NCBI GenBank assembly: GCA_037074705.1
Contig: CM073596.1
Coordinates: 22,232,001-22,296,000 of the forward strand
DNA length: 64,000 nucleotides
Direction: 5' to 3'
Origin: Zhengitettix transpicula
Lineage: Eukaryota; Arthropoda; Insecta; Orthoptera; Tetrigidae
Shown here: one piece after another, positions 38,748 to 57,360 of the stretch
How the letters are laid out: each line of letters opens with the position of its first letter
How positions within the stretch are numbered: position 1 is the stretch's first letter
Program-made: the position numbers and the translations under genes
The notes under the pieces: generated by a model
The model's database searches: none
The model's input: the letters and a program-made list of their open reading frames with translations, nothing else
Told to the model about the DNA's origin: nothing

Positions 38748-40736
38748 ATGGATTCGGTTAGATCACAAATGGAAACTTTGTCTGAAAATTCTCAAGGAAA
38801 AGTAAATTATGTTTCCTGGAAATTTAAATTGGATCTGACTTTGTAATCCAAAGGCTTGTCAGAAATAGCAAATGAAACGAACTTGAAACCTGACGGTGAT
38901 AAAAATTCTGATGCAGTTAAGACTTGGATTCAAAAATATCTTGATGCTCGAGTGATGATAGGTTTGAATGTGAGCAGTGAAATTGCGAGAAAAATTTCTA
39001 ATTGTCGTACTGCGTATAAAATGTTAAACAAATTAGATACATTGTATGGTACAAAATCTGAACTGACTGTTGAAGGGCTGCAAAGACGTTTTTTTTAGCT
39101 ATAAATACAATGGAAATAAATCAGCTGTCGAGAACTGTCTGTCAGTGATGCAGTATGCCGAAGAAAATTTATGTGAACGTCGAAATTTGCGCGATCGTCG
39201 AAACTTGAAAATGCCGTCGAAATATAAAGATTTTATCTTAAATGAAAAAGATGTGAATACTGCCATGATTGGAGAAGTGAAAAACATTCCTGTGTCTTTA
39301 TCTGTAAAGGACAAAAAGCTATGTCTGAAGAATTTGATTCACTCATAAAAATGAAAACGTGGGACACTGTTGAAAAGCCGGATCACGTGAAACCTTTAAC
39401 TTGCCGTTGGGTTTTACGGGAGAAGCAAGATGGAAAACTGAAAGCAAGGTTAGTTGTCAGAGGTTTTGAACAACAAGAAGGTATTGATTATTCAGAGACT
39501 TTTAGTCCAGTCGCACGTCATGTTTCTATTCGTTTGATTTTGAGTTTTGCAGCTTCAAATAAAATGAATTTAATTACTTTTGATGTTAAGACAGCCTTTT
39601 TGTACGGAGATTTGAAGGAAGAAATATATATGTATCAGCCTGAAGGATTTTAAGACAATAGTAAAAAAATTTGCAAACTCAACAAAAGTCTTTACGGATT
39701 GAAACAAGCACCGAAAAACTGGAATGAGAAATTCTCAACATTTTTGATGACTTTAGGATTTGACAACATTGATGACGATCCCTGTATTTATTACAATCAA
39801 CGTAAAAGTGCTATCATTGTCTTGTTTGTTGACGATGGGCTTGTTGCTGGTAACGATGAAAAGGAAATGTCAAAAGTCCTGGATCAAATACGCAACAAAT
39901 TTGAAATCACTTTCGACAGAAAGTTTCAAAACAAACTGTCATACCTTGGTATGCAAATTACAGTTGACACGAAAGGAATTTTTGTCAATCAGCCGAAGTA
40001 TACTCGGAAAATGTTGTATCGATTTGGATTTTATTCCTTAAATCCAGTTTCGACGCCAATGGAACGTGGAATGATAACAGAAGAAGAAAACTTCGTAAAC
40101 GACAAGTCTCTAACGGGAACAATTCCCTATAGAGAAATTATCGGAAGCCTACTATATTTGGCAACGATATCCCGACCGGATATTATTTTTGTTGTGAACT
40201 ATTTGAGCAGGTTCACCAGTAAACCAATGGAAAGCCACTGGCAAATGATAAAACGAGTCTTCGCCTATCTGGAAGGTTCAGTCAACTTCGGAATTTTCTT
40301 TGATGGAGATACTAATTTGATAGCATATACAGACTCAGACTATGGTGATGACACGTCTACTGGTCACTCCACAAGTGGTATTCTTATAATGCGCGGTGGA
40401 CCGATTGTTTGGTACGCCCAAAAGCAGAGACTAGTGGCAACCTCGACTGCAGAAGCGGAATACAGAGCGGTTGTCTCCGCAATTGATGACATTTGTTGGA
40501 TCCGTCGTCTTGGAACAGAATTAAATATCTTGACATCAACAAAGCCAACGATTCTATACGTTGAGAACCAGTCTGCCATTCATATGCTCAAAAACACTCA
40601 TGAAGGAAAAATCAGTAAAGGCAAGAAACATATTGACATCCCAAGAAAATTCATCCAAGAGCACATAGGAAAGACAGTTGAACTACGACACGTTAGAAGA
40701 TCCGATCAGCTGGCTGATATTTTCACAAAAGCATAA
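38748..40736 (+). pseudogene. Copia gag-pol relic: partial gag joined to reverse transcriptase and RNase H
   Basis: Gag begins with the ATG at 38748 and contains SWKFKLDLTL, KTWIQKYLDARV and NKLDTLYGT; an in-frame stop interrupts it near 38845. A frameshift lies in a T-run near 39090. Near 39150 the reading jumps to the segment that normally precedes the reverse transcriptase, so the gag zinc finger, protease and integrase are missing. A further frameshift lies near 39312. The reverse transcriptase shows CRWVLREKQDGKLKARLV, FDVKTAFLYGDL, SLYGLKQAPKNW and the catalytic LFVDD box; a TAA at 39651-39653 interrupts it in frame. The RNase H part shows YTDSDYGDD, STAEAEYRA and QLADIFTKA. It cannot encode a functional polyprotein. 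Confidence 0.93.
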
Positions 40737-40753
40737 AAGTTTTGAATATTTGC

Positions 40754-40907
40754 GTTTAAATATTAATTGTTTTTGAATCGCGAGTGTATTGTTGGTACTT
40801 GCGTAAGACGCAAAGATATGAGAGACTTTATATTGTTAATTAATCTATTTATCTTGTCTGTTGTGTATTGTTGTTAAAGTTCGAAGTTTTAAATAAATTT
40901 TATAAAA
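40754..40907 (+). repeat. Copia 3' LTR
   Basis: About 154 bp and roughly 95% identical to the 5' copy, with a 3-bp insertion (GTT) near the middle and a slightly altered first few bases. It is followed directly by the CCTTG target duplication. Confidence 0.88.
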
Positions 40908-41055
40908 CCTTGGAATATGTTGTACTACCCTTCAGATGGGCAATGACCTGAGTACCTGAACTAGATGCTCTATCGTAAACTAAATGATCTCCGTGTACGT
41001 TCTTGTTGAGTTGGAGAGATAAGCGCTCAGAGCGAAGGTCATCACTGCTCCTGGG

Positions 41056-41093
41056 TATTTAAAGCGATCCCTCTCGTCGACAAAAGCATCATT
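41056..41093 (+). promoter_or_regulatory. Candidate core promoter of the aldehyde dehydrogenase gene
   Basis: A TATA-like TATTTAA lies at 41056-41062 and a TCATT initiator-like sequence at 41089-41093, about 55 bp before the ATG. The spacing of roughly 35 bp is slightly long for a TATA promoter. The copia 3' LTR ends only about 150 bp upstream. This is inference from motifs; no transcript data are available. Confidence 0.35.
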
Positions 41094-41146
41094 AACGTCC
41101 CATCCACCACACTTGACGCAGCTGGTCCCTCGCTCGTCATCACACA

Positions 41147-44100
41147 ATGGCCAACAAGAACCCCCAGATCAAGTACACACAGGTATGTAGGAATATCCAA
41201 CAGTCATAATTATCTTCCATCACTGAGTCACATAAACTTTGATGTATCAGTAACGTTTTTTGTACTTCCTTTTGTGGCAGTACTGTTTAAAACTTTCTCA
41301 TTCGTTATTTTAGGAGTCCTAATAAGTTGTAAAATTCTTCTGTAACACCACATTTCAAAAGCTTCCAGTTTACCTTCATCAGTCTTTCTAATTTTACATA
41401 CAATCCGGTACTATCAACACACACAACCTGATAAACGTTTTATGTAAACCAATTTAAATACTGTACACCAAAACTACCTATACATACTTTAATAACACAA
41501 CAAAATAACAACATATGGTAAAAACTAAAATCTTTGAATTAATAATCGTAATATATATAATAGTGAAGGGAGCACAATAAAATCGATCCAAATCTATACA
41601 GTTTTGTGTATCACTGGAGCCACGAGTTCTACTGGTACACACCTGAGGAGAATTCCTTCCATCCATCCATCCATTAGAAAATCTTAACCTAATCTTTCTT
41701 CGTTGACTTGGAAAAAAAATTCACACTGACTTACCAAATTATTATTAATAAGTAATCTGTCTTGCATAAGATCCCAGAACTTGATTTCATAAGTTTGTTC
41801 TCTTCTTTTAAACCCATATTCTAGTTTCTATTGGTAAAACCCAGTTTTATTACATTCTTGAAAATCGTCAACATACTGTACTGCTTCTTCCACGCCATAT
41901 TCAATTATTCGTATTATCTGTCCTTCAAGACGTCCGAAAATTCCCCGGCGCACTAAGAATTGACGGAACAGAGAAGAAATGCTCCAATTGTAAAAGTATT
42001 TCAACTTAAAAATTTTCCCATGTAGGATAAATTAGAGATTGCATTTGCTTATATATTGCCCAAATATTCCACGTAACTAACCGTACGAAGGACTGTCATT
42101 TTATTTTATTTTGTCTTCTTCAGTACATTATTCAACGAAATTTCCCTCCAGGAAGAGAATTCTAATTACTACAACTTATGATTTATATATTTCATACGAC
42201 TGGCGACGTATGAGAAGCACGTTTATGTCCTTCATTTAAGTTTTCCGTTAGCGTGGACTCAAATGAAGATAAAAAAGTAATCGTTATCTTTATTTTGAAG
42301 CAGTACACCTGTTGTCTTATCAGTGCAGCACTAAATAACACTTATATAACAGAAGATACACGGTTACATGATAAAATGGAAACGTAGTCAGTTGCTCAAT
42401 ATATTATATATGATTTCTCCCTTTCGAAATTTGTGGTGAGGCAGAAATGTTTATCCCGAGTTGCATACTGTTTTGATATGCAATCTAAGTTTTGATTTGA
42501 ACTCCAATTTCATTTTATATTCCCTTTCAGGTAATGTTCAGGTGCATACCTTTACATCATGGCCGATTTTATTATATCTGGAGAACTTACGATTTGATTT
42601 TTCTATTCGATCGTCGTTTGAAGAGTGATTATTTCTGCTATTTTTGTAACATTTTTGAAAATGGCTCCGTCTTGATTTTTGAAATCTGAAAGGGCACCTT
42701 ACTTTATTAATGTTTATATCTGATTTAGACGGAGCTGTTCGTAGGCCTAAATCCTTTGAATTAATTTAGGAGCCATGTAATTTAGCTTAATCAATTATTT
42801 TAGCTGCTTGCAAAAATTGGTATATTTGATGTCTCATGTCAAATATGTCCAAAGAAAAACATCTGCTATTTTCTTATCTTCTGATGCTTCTCTTTCCTTA
42901 AAAGATTCAAATGAAGAGATTGACTGGCAGTTGAAACTTTTAGTGTACAAAAAAAACCCCTGAAAACACATCGGTTCTCAATAGCGCAACAAAATCTGCA
43001 ATTGCCTGGCTTTCGTCCTGATCGGCAATTGCGTCTAAAAGGAGTAGGGTCAGCAATAAGTTCTTCGTACGTCTTATCTTCGGATAAACCTGGTGCTGAA
43101 AGTGCCGAAATATTTTACAACAATTGAATTCATGAGTAACTTGGGGCAATATTCTTTGTTGTTAATAATGTTTTCCGCTTCCATGTAATTCTCAAACTAA
43201 GATTTATAGTATTCAAAGATTCCTTAGTTGGAACGCAGTTTTCAAAGTTTGGCGCAAGTTCTGTATTAACTTCTTCTCCAAATGAATTACCACAAATATT
43301 TTTAGTCAATATCTGTACAAATTGCATAAATTTTTATTTATAATTTATCGCTTTCATTTGAAGCTACTCGACTCAGTTACAACACTACAAGCTGATGACT
43401 GTTGGTGATACAAGGAAATATATATATACGCATGCTGTGAATAATAGTGCAACTATTAGCTGCGATTCCACTACTGATTTAACAATGAAAACATCTATTT
43501 TTAGCTTCTAAAATTATTGAAGTTTTATTACATGAGGTTCTGTAAATCACACTGCCTATAAAAACTTATTTAACATTCCACTTCCTGTATTATACACTTA
43601 TAAACTTCCATGCTTTTATTATATTCCTTCTATAACTATATATAAAATACTAATAGACTGCTTTCCAATGAAGATGTGAGAATATGTTTTTTTCTTTTCA
43701 AAGCTATATAATTGAATTCAAAATATAAAAACATCTGTATTAAATGAAAACTAACTAGATAAAGAAGTACTCAATTAACAGATAAAATTGTATCGTAAAA
43801 TAAATACAAAAGAAAAGAAAATGTGACACACTAAAAAGTTATTAAATTACATAGCAAAAGTAACAAGGATTGCAGAAACATTGCATGGTATTTGTTTTAT
43901 CACTTAATTAATTTTTGGCTATTTATTTATCTGACCATGCATATGCTTAAATCCATAACTTTAAACTTGTAACTTTTTGCATGGAAAATGATTTAAGAAT
44001 AAAAATAATTGTACGTTTATTAAATATCTTATTTCAAAGAAGCAAAGAAATCTTCAAAAAACATGGAAGTAAGCCGATAATCTGATTAAGTATTTTAATT

Positions 44101-47100
44101 TTATTCCAGCTTTTTATAAACAACAAATTTGTCGATTCAGTTTCTGGAAAGAAGTTTGCAACATTAAATCCTGCAACAGAAAAGAAGATTTCTGATGTAT
44201 CGGAGGGAGATAAGGTAATAAAGTTACTGCCATGATAAACTGACAATGTATAAACTGTTTAATTCAACCCATACATTAATTGAAGATAATTCTTGAAATA
44301 CAAAATAAACCATGTAAGTAAAACTTAAATTTTTAATAATTTAATTCAAGTCACTTATGGCATATTGTGATGGAATTTAAGCAATGACTTTATAATTAGT
44401 GCATATATAATTCAATTCTAAATTTAAAGGCATGTTGCTAATAGAAAGGAATTTAATTTTAAGTAAGATTTAAGTATATTTTTATGATTATTTCATCTAA
44501 CATAGGCTTTCTTATGGGGTAAAATAACTTCACTCACATATTTAACCCTATTAATTCAGTTATCGTTTCAAATTATTTATCTCCATCCTTGTCGTCAGGT
44601 TGATATTGATATTGCCGTGAAAGCTGCAAGAGCTGCTTTCAAAAGAGGTTCAGCTTGGAGAAATCTTGATGCATCAGCAAGAGGTAAACTCATCAACAAG
44701 GTAAAATATATGAGCCAATGGTTTTTGAGACATATTAAACTTTACCAAATTGTAATTGAAAATTATCATCAATTTCAGTTAGCAGATCTGATTGAAAGAG
44801 ATGTAGATTATCTGGCAAGCCTCGAAGCCTTGGACAGTGGAAAAGTTTATGGAGCTGCTGTAGCGGATATACACACAGCAGTTAGCTGTTTCCGATATTT
44901 TGCGGGCTGGGCAGACAAGATACATGGGAAGACAATACCTACAGGTATTATGAGTTTTAAAAAGTCACACCAAAGGGAAATACATTATATTGTTTTTCAA
45001 TCAGTTACTTGGATTTAATTTTGTCCATTTTGGGGAATTAACCCTTAATAACATTATTATTGGGGATTTTCAACTTGTACATGTTGATTTATGTAATGAA
45101 TTATTTATTCAGATATTCATATTTTTAAAAATATACATACTTCTAACAATCTTTTCTTTATGTCTCATTTTAAGTCAATTACTTTCCTTTTAAAAAAATC
45201 AGGAATATAAATAGTTTGTGAAGGAAGATTGTTTGGGCTCAAAACATAAAAGTAGATTCTGTATTTTTTCAGCACCCTGGACTGACAAGTTTTGATAAAA
45301 AGTCCAAGAATTTATGTTCATCATATTATCAAATAATTAATTGATAGAAATTAATTTGTGTAAGAAGGCACAATCTGAAATATCTTAAATGCTTACACAG
45401 ATGGAAATTTCTTCACATACACAAGGGAGGAGCCAGTAGGTGTTGTTGGACAAATATTGCCTTGGAACTTCCCCTTAGTTCTAATTAGCTGGAAATGGGG
45501 TCCTTCTCTAGCGACTGGGTGCACAATTGTTCTTAAACCAGCAGAACAAACGCCCCTAAGTGCTCTGTATGTTGCAGCTTTGAGCAAAGAGGTATTTGAT
45601 AAAATATTAATCAGTATTAATTTATCATAGCACAAAATAAACTATTAAGATTAGTTTCACAATTCCATTCAATGTATGTTACTGTATTTTCATAATTTTA
45701 CGTGATTCTATGATTTCATGCCTTAATAATTTCAAAAATGTTATTTTAATTATAAGCCATGATATAAGGCATTTAAAAAGTAGTTTGTTTTATGAAATTC
45801 TGCAATTATTCCTCAAATATCTAAGTAATTTATTTCATAACCATTTCAGGCAGGTTTTCCTGATGGAGTTATTAATGTTGTTCCTGGGTATGGGCCCACT
45901 GCTGGAGCAGCCATTGCTAACCATCCTGATATTAACAAAGTAACATTTACAGGCTCAACTGAGGTAAGTAGTAAAAATGTAATGTATAAAACAAACTCAG
46001 CCAACAGGATTTGATCATAATCAATTTTCTAATATTTTTATATATATTTAAAAGGTAGGACATATCATCCAAGAGGCTTCTGCCAAGACCAATCTCAAAC
46101 GAGTAACACTTGAACTTGGAGGAAAGTCTCCTCTAGTTGTGATGCCCGATTTCCCTGGTAATTGTTTATCTTTATAAATCAATTATTTGCAGATGTAGCA
46201 TGCAAGAATTGTCCAAATGAAGATAATCTGACATATCCATAAAATTTTCATGAAAATAAGAAGTGCATTTATTACTTTAAGATAACAAACAAAAAATAGC
46301 CACAATGACATTGCTGTTCAAGTTGAAGCATTAATCTCTAAAGAAAATTCAATTAAAGTAATTTTATAAATCAAAAATTCATTTACATTTTCCATTTGTT
46401 ACTTTAGAATTGCTTAAAAAACAGAAGAAATGGTTTCAATCAAGCACAGCTCTAAAACTATGGAAGTTAATTAACATATTTGTATAATTAATTCTATCCT
46501 AATCGGTTTATGATAACTTTCAGATTAGGAATAATCAGCTGTGTAACTATTTTTTTAAATTAAAAAGCAATATAAATAACATTAATTTTAAAATCACTGT
46601 AAATTTTTACTGTCAATGTAGTCAGTATTGCATTTTAATTTATATTACAGTTGACGAAGCAGTTGAAATTGCATATGGAGCAGTTTTTGCACACCAAGGA
46701 CAAATTTGCTGTGCTGGATCAAGAACATTTGTCCATGAAAGCATCTATGATGAATTTGTGAAGAAAGCAGTTGCTAAAGCATCAAAGAGAACTGTTGGGG
46801 ATCCTTTTACTAATGTTGAGCAAGGTCCACAGGTAGTAACAAGCCTTTCATTATTTGTTCAAATTATGTTTCTATAGTATACAACTCTAGACTTTATAGA
46901 CTAGTCAACTTCACTTTTAAGAGTGAAAAATTCATAAATATTAATTATTTTACCATTGCACTATTATATTTCGTAATTTGAAACCAGAATGTTTATATAG
47001 CAAAAAAAAACCTTCTGAACTTGATAAGACAGAGTCGAAATTAACCACATTGAGTTTTCATATTTATTACTGGAATAAACAACCACATGAAATATTATTT

Positions 47101-48795
47101 TTCATGCATGGCCATCTGGTCTTATAAATATTACTTAATACTGATTTTTATCTAACATATAACACAATACATAAATAAAAATAATGGCTATAGTCAGTAA
47201 ATGTTCAGTAATTGACAATGAAATTAATACTATTAGAACAATATATTAGTTTGTCTAGTCCATAATTTGGCGCTTCAATCAGGTTATATTATACACTTCC
47301 AAGATTTTCAATGATTAGGTTTAAAATATTATTTAAAATTATGTAAAAGAATTCAGAATAAATTTTTAAAAGCATGACTTGGCTTCTATGCCTGTTGTCA
47401 ATTAATAAACCTTTTCTGACTGTTTGGTAATTATATTTATTTATTTAATAAATACTATTATTTATTCATACCTTTATTATAAATGTAGTGAAAGTATAAG
47501 AGCTCTCAAAATTGTTTTTGAAAAATTGCTTGGACATTCTACAATAACATATTCTGTAAAAGTATTACTTCTAATCATATTTAAACAATACTCAAGAAAT
47601 AATTAAATTTTGCAAGCTTCTCAAATAATAAACATAATAATTATTTATTTACAGATTGATGATGATATGTATAACAAAGTTATGGGAATGATAAAATCAG
47701 GAAAGGATGAAGGTGCTCGCTTGGAATGTGGTGGTGAACGAGTTGGAAAGGAAGGCTATTTCATTAAGCCTACTGTATTTTCTAATGTCACAGACAAAAT
47801 GAGGATTGCCAAAGAAGAGGTATGTTCTTAAATCAGAGCATTTCTTAAAATATACAAAATAGTCATTTTACTTCAAATGTGTACTGTGAGGGTTTGTATA
47901 AGAGGATCACCTTTTATAAAATGTGTAATAAAGCAATAAAAAGTATAAGTTATTTGTGCAGTTCTAAAATTGCCAAAAATTTAGTTTCTTTCAATAATCT
48001 ATTTTGACGTTCCAATATTTTTTATCTTCTGCAGTTTGTAATAAATCTCTCATAAACAACATATCAAAATGCTTTAAGCCTGAAGTTGATTAACCCACAA
48101 AGGATCTTGTTTAAAGATATTTTCATAAAGCTTGGTAATACTGAATAAAAAATTTTACAATTTTGGTATGAGAATAAATGTTAGAAATGCTATTTTTTAT
48201 CAACTAAAATTACTATGTTAATAATTGTTTTAGATTTTTGGACCAGTTCAATGTATTATAAAATTCAAGGAACTTGAGGAAGTTATTCAGAGGTCAAATG
48301 AAACAAATTATGGACTTGCATCAGGCATTTTAACAAAGAACATTGACAAGGCATTAGTGTATGCTCAAGCAGTTGATGCAGGATCTGTATGGTAATTATA
48401 TACGTATAAAATTCAGCAATTTTTAAGCACACTGCACACCAAAGAAAATTAAACTACTGTATATAAAAATATGTTGCTATAAATTAAATCAAAGTTAAAA
48501 ATTTTAAAATAAAATCAAAGTACATTAAATATTATTTATATCTTCTTATCATATTAAATAATTTATTTTTTATAGGATCAATTGCTTTCTTGCTGTCCAA
48601 CCTTATGCTCCATTTGGTGGATTCAAAGAATCTGGACATGGAAGGGAGCTGTATGTTATTAATACATCTAACTCGAATCAAAGTGCTATTTGAACAATTC
48701 ATCTAATAATTATTATTATTTTCAGAGGTGAAGATTGCTTGAAGGAGTACCTTGAAGTCAAGACTGTTTATGTAAAATTACCCACAAAAAACTAA
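41147..48795 (+). CDS. Aldehyde dehydrogenase, ALDH1A-like cytosolic type (12 coding exons)
   Basis: NAD-dependent oxidation of aldehydes to carboxylic acids. Exons: 41147-41182, 44110-44214, 44599-44700, 44779-44944, 45401-45591, 45850-45963, 46055-46157, 46651-46832, 47655-47819, 48234-48391, 48576-48650, 48726-48795. All introns are GT-AG and every junction keeps frame, giving 1467 nt and 488 aa, near the family's usual 500. Visible residues: PWNFPL with Asn159, VLKPAEQTP with Lys182, NAD-binding FTGSTEVG at 233-240, general-base Glu258 in LELGGKSP, and catalytic Cys292 in GQICCAGSR. The Glu-to-Cys spacing of 34 equals that of human ALDH2. The C-terminal part has [14 protein letters not shown]. 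The N-terminus [12 protein letters not shown] has no obvious mitochondrial presequence, so a cytosolic ALDH1A-like enzyme fits better than ALDH2. The start is the first ATG, in a short first exon behind a TATA-like box. Substrate (retinal or other aldehydes) cannot be told from sequence. Confidence 0.96.
42940..43115 (-). pseudogene. Possible gypsy-type gag fragment in aldehyde dehydrogenase intron 1
   Basis: On the minus strand, [12 protein letters not shown] in one frame is followed in another by [19 protein letters not shown], which resembles the consecutive Ty3/gypsy gag landmarks of a DKTYEEL segment and a Q-x-ES-x-x-DFVA-x-LR segment. Only about 60 codons are recognisable, with a frameshift. 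Confidence 0.35.
43863..43910 (+). repeat. Decayed member of the same repeat in aldehyde dehydrogenase intron 1
   Basis: ACAAGGATTGCAGAAAC followed by ATTGCATGGTATTTG and TTTATCAC resembles the 60-kb copies. The CUGANGA box is not recognisable. Confidence 0.35.
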
Positions 48796-48807
48796 ACCTG
48801 TTGGAAA

Positions 48808-48896
48808 AATAAATTCATTGTGTGATGCAGCAAGTGGAATAACTAAATTAATTTGAACATAAAAACTGTTCTTAAAAATTGTTTAGAAAAAATAAA
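48808..48896 (+). terminator. Poly(A) signals of the aldehyde dehydrogenase gene
   Basis: AATAAA occurs at 48808-48813, only 13 nt after the stop codon, and again at 48891-48896. The second is the more comfortable distance for a 3' UTR. Either could be used. Confidence 0.45.
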
Positions 48897-49509
48897 TACT
48901 ATCACATATGTCAACTAGTACTTATTCAATGATCACCTAAATCCACTTAGTGTAAAAAAGAATGGCAAATTGTAGGAAATCAGCATAAGCAAAGAAACTT
49001 CTTGTATATTGTTTTTTGCTCAAATATATTTGAAAAGTAATTTTTAATAATTCATTGTCTAAAAAAAATGAGATTAATCGCTGCAAAGGTGAAGGAGAAC
49101 TGAAATTTGCCAAATAGGCCATATAGCTGTACATAATGTAGTATACAAGGAAAATATTTGGAGGTTACTTTTAGTATCACTTTTCTGATAAATAAATCTG
49201 CAAGAATCTTAGAAGAACCATTTAGTTAGCCTTTTTCAAGTCCTAACTGACGACTGTGAAGAAATGGAAAATAATTTTAATTCCAATTTTATAATACAAA
49301 TTAACGTTTTAATAAATATGTTTTCTTTCAGAGGTCAGATACTACAAATTTTCCTTTTTAAAAATATATTCATTCATAAATAACTTATATTACTAATATA
49401 TTAAAAGTAAACATTTTATAAATAATTATAGAGGAAAAGTGAAATATATTTTCATACATAAATAGTCATTGAGAACAGAAAACATCTTAAATACAATGAC
49501 AATTTATAA

Positions 49510-49515
49510 TTTATT
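49510..49515 (-). terminator. Candidate poly(A) signal of the katanin gene
   Basis: AATAAA on the minus strand about 65 nt after the katanin stop. The aldehyde dehydrogenase signals on the other strand end about 610 bp away, so the convergent 3' ends need not overlap. Confidence 0.4.
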
Positions 49516-49579
49516 AATAGTTAACAAATTAATTTAGTTTAAATGCACTGTTAATTATGTATATGAAATTAAATTATGT

Positions 49580-56103
<6,524 letters not shown>

Positions 56104-56570
56104 ATAATAAGAAAAACTAGGCCTATATATCCTATAAAAATGATAAGTGAACAGGAATATTTAAAAATTAGTTTCAATTGGACCACGAAAAAAACTGCAG
56201 TTTTACAGAAACTGTCAAAATAAATATTTGACAGCCCATTACCTTGAACTAATTTAGTAAGGTCGTCTCGTATTTAGCATAAAATAGATAAAACACTACT
56301 TTCTGTCAAAATATTTAACAACCACGATGATATCTATTTATACACTGGAAAAGAATAATGCTTAATAATAAATCTTTAAAATGCTTAGTCGGTGGTTGAC
56401 ACAACAGTTTTTCCGTGTTTGGTATTTATAGCAGAGCACATGGAATTATGTTCTTTGAGAAAGATGCAACAACTCAATCGTAGTAAAGAAACTTCGGTTG
56501 GATAGGTTTATCATAGATTTTTAATATTGAATTTTACGGCTTGGCTTCGGGACAGAAAAAGTACGTGTCG

Positions 56571-56835
56571 ATATTTATTAAGATCAATTTAAAACAGGAT
56601 AAAACACAAAGTTCCGTCCCTAAATTTTGGGATCTCTTAAGATGTAAAATTTAATTCAAATATAATTTCGTAATAATTAATTAAACGAGGATTGGTGACA
56701 TTTGAAAATGAATTTACCAATCCTCATGTAATCAATTAATAGAAATTTATTATTTAATTTTAATCCCAAAGATGTTTCAAAATTTAGGAACGAAATATTG
56801 TGTTTTATAATGTTTCAAATTGATCTTAATAAATC
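56571..56835. repeat. Large near-palindrome upstream of katanin
   Basis: The left arm 56571-56696 and right arm 56716-56835 are imperfect inverted copies around a 19-nt loop (56697-56715). Best-matched segments are ATTAAGATCAATTT, AACACAAA near the outer end, CTAAATTTTGG, and CGAGGATTGGT beside the loop. It lies about 470-730 bp upstream of the katanin ATG, outside both host genes as modelled. A transcript of it would fold into a hairpin of over 100 bp. Confidence 0.8.
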
Positions 56836-57034
56836 TCTGATGTTATTTTATTATATATTTGTTTAATATTTCATTGTTTCTCGAATGAAATTGAATTTAA
56901 ATAAGCTGAAACAGAAAAGTCTCTACAAACCAAATACATGTACAAGTATTGTTGACATTTTAGATTAGTTTATAAGTAATGTGCAGAATCGAATGATTTG
57001 AATAATCGAATGATCCGCTATCGAGTGATTCTAC

Positions 57035-57277
57035 TAATCGAATGATTCATTCATCGCTCGCTCGCTTAAGCCTGCATAAATCTCGTCATACAAAATATAA
57101 TCGACTTCCGTCTGAAATCTTATTGTTTGAATAAGCAATATTTAATAAATATCAGAAACTGAGTAAAATTCAGAGTGGAACTATTAAAAATAAGGCTCAC
57201 GTACGCAATAATCGAATGATTCATTCATCTCTCGCTCGCTTAAGCTTTCATAAGTCTCGTCATTCGAAATATAATCG
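57035..57277. repeat. Duplicated 70-bp segment rich in TCGAATGATT motifs
   Basis: 57035-57104 and 57209-57277 are near-identical copies sharing TAATCGAATGATTCATTCAT, CTCGCTCGCTTAAGC and ATATAATCG. Further ATCGAATGAT or TCATTCGA motifs are scattered from 56990 to 57340 on both strands. Function unknown; the position between katanin and a candidate divergent exon could mean regulatory DNA. Confidence 0.65.
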
Positions 57278-57360
57278 TCATTCGGTGGTCGTTGTATCAT
57301 AATCGACATTTCGAATGATCGATTATGGTCATTCGAGTATGTCCATCACTAGTTTATCAA

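Larger units (their letters stand above)
38262..40907 (+). mobile_element. Copia (Ty1) LTR retrotransposon, internally deleted
   Basis: Two LTRs (38262-38412 and about 40754-40907) flank about 2.34 kb of coding relic, roughly half the usual length of a copia element. CCTTG occurs immediately outside both ends (38257-38261 and 40908-40912), a 5-bp target duplication of the size expected for copia. The LTRs differ at about 6 to 8 positions plus one 3-bp indel, so the insertion is not recent. The element lies in the same orientation as, and just upstream of, the aldehyde dehydrogenase gene. Confidence 0.92.

Noticed and set aside
44701..44778. Reading straight through from aldehyde dehydrogenase exon 3 into exon 4
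   Set aside because: A 133-codon open frame spans both exons, but the 78-nt segment between them has good GT-AG borders and its translation is absent from the conserved family alignment, so it is a short intron that happens to be open.
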